A DNA stretch of 6,945 nucleotides. Source: HXMU1428-3 sp965215715 (GTDB lineage Bacteria > Pseudomonadota > Alphaproteobacteria > Rhizobiales > HXMU1428-3). The notes beneath the pieces were generated by a model. It was given only the letters and a program-made list of their open reading frames with translations, made no database searches and was not told where the DNA came from. Where the stretch lies: contig CBDCEV010000276.1 of NCBI GenBank assembly GCA_965215715.1, positions 1 through 6,945 of the forward strand. The letters run 5' to 3'. Numbering within the stretch: position 1 is the stretch's first letter; every line of letters begins with the position of its first letter. Shown in pieces: positions 5,606-6,945 of the stretch. The position numbers and the translations under genes are program-made.

Positions 5606-5868
5606 AGTCAACAACTCAACAAAAATATTCAACGAGAAAAAAACAAAACCACATTTTGGAAAAGAAAAAATCACAAGGGAGAACGGCAGCACCACCGTAA
5701 GGAGGCTATGACAATTAAAAACAATTATAATTATATTGATAATCTTTTTTTTTGATTATAATAAAACTCTAAAATATAATTATAATTTGTGTGTGGTGTG
5801 TGTGTGTGTCGCTGCGTGTGTGTGTGGGTGTGTTGTGTGTGGGCGTGTGGGCAGTGTGTGGGTGTGGG
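5606..5868. repeat. A-rich and AT-rich spacer with GT tract 3
   Basis: Closely matches 3449-3683 up to about 5733 and then diverges (a T8 run near 5746 and a different AT-rich segment). A GT tract at 5788-5868 follows. The GT tract carries TCGCTGCGTG, as in tracts 0 and 1. No gene is seen. Confidence 0.7.
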
Positions 5869-5954
5869 AATTATAATTATAATTATAATTATAAATATAA
5901 TAAAAATTAAGTTCATAATTAGGTTTTCAAGTTTTTAATTTTTTGGGGCCGGTC

Positions 5955-6015
5955 AAATCTTGAAATATTCAAATCTTAATTCGAAAGGAATTAAGATTTG
6001 AACATTCTAAGATTT
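5955..6015. repeat. AT-rich palindrome, unit 3
   Basis: AAATCTTGAAATATTCAAATC and the near reverse complement after GAAAG, in the same orientation as unit 1. Sub-repeats starting at 5988 and 6094 follow with a 106-base period. Confidence 0.8.
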
Positions 6016-6293
6016 TTCTGGACACAAAAATGCTAAAAACTTCAAAACTTGAAAACCTAATTTTGAACCTAATTATACTTATAATTATCTTTCGAACTAA
6101 GATTTGAACATTTAAAGATTCTGGCCACAAAAATGTTGAAAAACCTCAAAACCTGATTACGAACCTAATTGTAATTATAATTATAATTATAAGTTTAATT
6201 ATAATCATTTTTTTGATTATAATTACAATAAATTTCTTGTAATGTAATTACAATTGTATTTTTTGATATAATTCGATCCATAATCTTTTTCAA

Positions 6294-6319
6294 ATATATA
6301 TATATATATATAGATATAT
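6294..6319. repeat. (TA)n microsatellite
   Basis: A run of about eleven AT/TA dinucleotides interrupted by a single G. It is absent at the corresponding position in units 1 and 2, where TTTGTAATTAAATATTTG is found instead. It is a unit-specific expansion. Confidence 0.85.
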
Positions 6320-6523
6320 CTAAAAAATATAATTACTTTTTACTATGATTATAATTTAAGTTTTTTGAAAAGACATTCACAAGAATTAAGATTTTAAGTT
6401 CGTAATTTTTTTGGAGTCAGCCATGTCTTTAAATGTTTAGATCTTAATTACATGAATTCGAACATCATACTTATGAGTGTAAAAGAAATAAAAAGAAAAT
6501 GAAAAGAACAAAAAAGGAGAAAA

Positions 6524-6610
6524 ACTGGAGAGGTCACTGGAAGGAATTGAGATTTAATCCTAATTTCGCCCTGGCCGGCGGGGTCCGCCAAATAAACACT
6601 AAAAGTCGCG
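6524..6610. repeat. Left arm of inverted repeat, unit 3
   Basis: ACTGGAGAGGTCACTGG through AAAAGTCGCG matches the left arms at 2079 and 4246. The right arm would lie beyond the window end. Confidence 0.75.
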
Positions 6611-6662
6611 TCCACGGGGGAGAGGGAGGGGAGTGGTGGTGGTGGTGCGGACCTGTGTGTAT

Positions 6663-6758
6663 AGCACGCATGTCTCTCCATGCGTGCTGACGCGCGTGCA
6701 AATGAATTAAAAAGGCCAGCACCAGTGTGCTAGCCTCTTCGGCTGGACTGTCCAGCCG
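6663..6758. other. Cluster of three hairpins, unit 3
   Basis: 6663-6688: AGCACGCATG/TCTCTC/CATGCGTGCT, perfect. 6714-6735: GGCCAGCAC/CAGT/GTGCTAGCC, one mismatch. 6740-6758: CGGCTGGAC-T-GTCCAGCCG, perfect. Spacing is the same as in units 1 and 2. Confidence 0.75.
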
Positions 6759-6816
6759 GTACCCCCTACGCCTGTTGCCTCCGAGAGCAGATTCCAGGCG
6801 TTCCCAGTGCAAAACC

Positions 6817-6945
6817 TCACCCCAACCCCAAGTCGAGGAAAAAGATTGCGAGGCTCGCCGACCTCACCTCCCACTCCTTCGGAGGAAGGAGAGCGCAATC
6901 TTTTCCATCTCCTCGGAGTTGGATGCCCTGGATCCGGAATGATAT
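6817..6945 (-). pseudogene. C-terminal relic, copy 3, partial
   Basis: Only the last ~40 codons are in the window. On minus they read PDPGHPTPRRWKRLR, SPSSEGVGGEVGE and NLFPRLGVG. One extra C in the run at 6820-6823 shifts the frame just before the stop, so the TGA that ends copies 1 and 2 is out of frame and the frame continues downstream to about 6707. The upstream part lies beyond the window. Confidence 0.65.

Larger units (their letters stand above)
3684..5868. repeat. Array unit 2: full 2.18-kb tandem unit
   Basis: Same order of parts as unit 1, in the same orientation. Two differences stand out near its start. The GTTCATAATTAGGTTTTTAAG segment found after the AATTAT tract in units 0, 1 and 3 is missing, and the left arm of the palindrome is reversed. 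Confidence 0.92.
5869..6945. repeat. Array unit 3, truncated by the window end
   Basis: Same order as units 1 and 2 through the AT block, left inverted-repeat arm (6524-6610), GGGA/GGT tract, hairpin cluster and the start of the coding relic. It is about 110 bases longer than unit 2 before the hairpins. The extra length includes a second TTTTTTGATTATAATTACAA-type segment near 6208-6270 and a (TA)n run. Confidence 0.9.

Noticed and set aside
1059..6320. Regular AATTAT and GT repeats as a CRISPR array or telomere repeat
   Set aside because: No unique spacers of regular size and no telomere-type hexamer; these are simple microsatellites.
1..6945. Spliced-leader relic, tRNA or rRNA gene
   Set aside because: I looked for the dinoflagellate leader core (CCATTTTGGCTCAAG), tRNA-like box sequences and rRNA-like conserved stretches and saw none. 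Manual scanning could miss diverged copies.

Overview
The window looks like nuclear DNA of a eukaryote. It has no compact operon-like genes. It is dominated by GT microsatellite tracts, AATTAT tracts, AT-rich palindromes and a large tandem repeat. All coding-like sequence is on the minus strand and is fragmentary. Two pieces resemble, from memory only, conserved segments of retroelement-type polyproteins that are very abundant in dinoflagellate gene models: an N-terminal arginine-rich 'LRRRERRLRQW' region and a C-terminal region containing 'ILIPSVPVSEGIE' and 'RLRHLGWNQCS'. A dinoflagellate is my best guess at the source. A repeat-rich vertebrate such as a fish or lamprey is not excluded. No spliced-leader relic was found.

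Layout by plus-strand coordinates. 1-447 is the 5' end of a GC-rich minus-strand reading frame that runs off the left edge. 448-930 is GC-rich, mostly non-coding sequence with two small perfect hairpins and a possible exon (691-883) behind an acceptor-like site. 931-6945 is a head-to-tail array. Unit 0 (1059-1503) is a 445-bp deletion derivative, unit 1 (1504-3683) and unit 2 (3684-5868) are full units of about 2.18 kb, and unit 3 (5869-6945) is cut by the window end.

Each full unit, read along plus, contains an (AATTAT) tract, an AT-rich block with a long palindrome and two ~105-bp sub-repeats, a left arm of an imperfect inverted repeat, a GGGA/GGT tract, a cluster of three hairpins, a minus-strand coding relic of about 300 codons, a GT tract plus purine tract, the right arm of the inverted repeat, AT-rich sequence and another GT tract.

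The two complete coding relics share an in-frame amber codon at the same position, so the repeated unit was already a dead or truncated copy when it was amplified. The array lies directly upstream of, and in the same orientation as, the N-terminal reading frame. The simplest reading is that 3'-end fragments of a retroelement, with associated satellite DNA, were amplified in tandem next to the 5' end of another related element. No intact gene is present.
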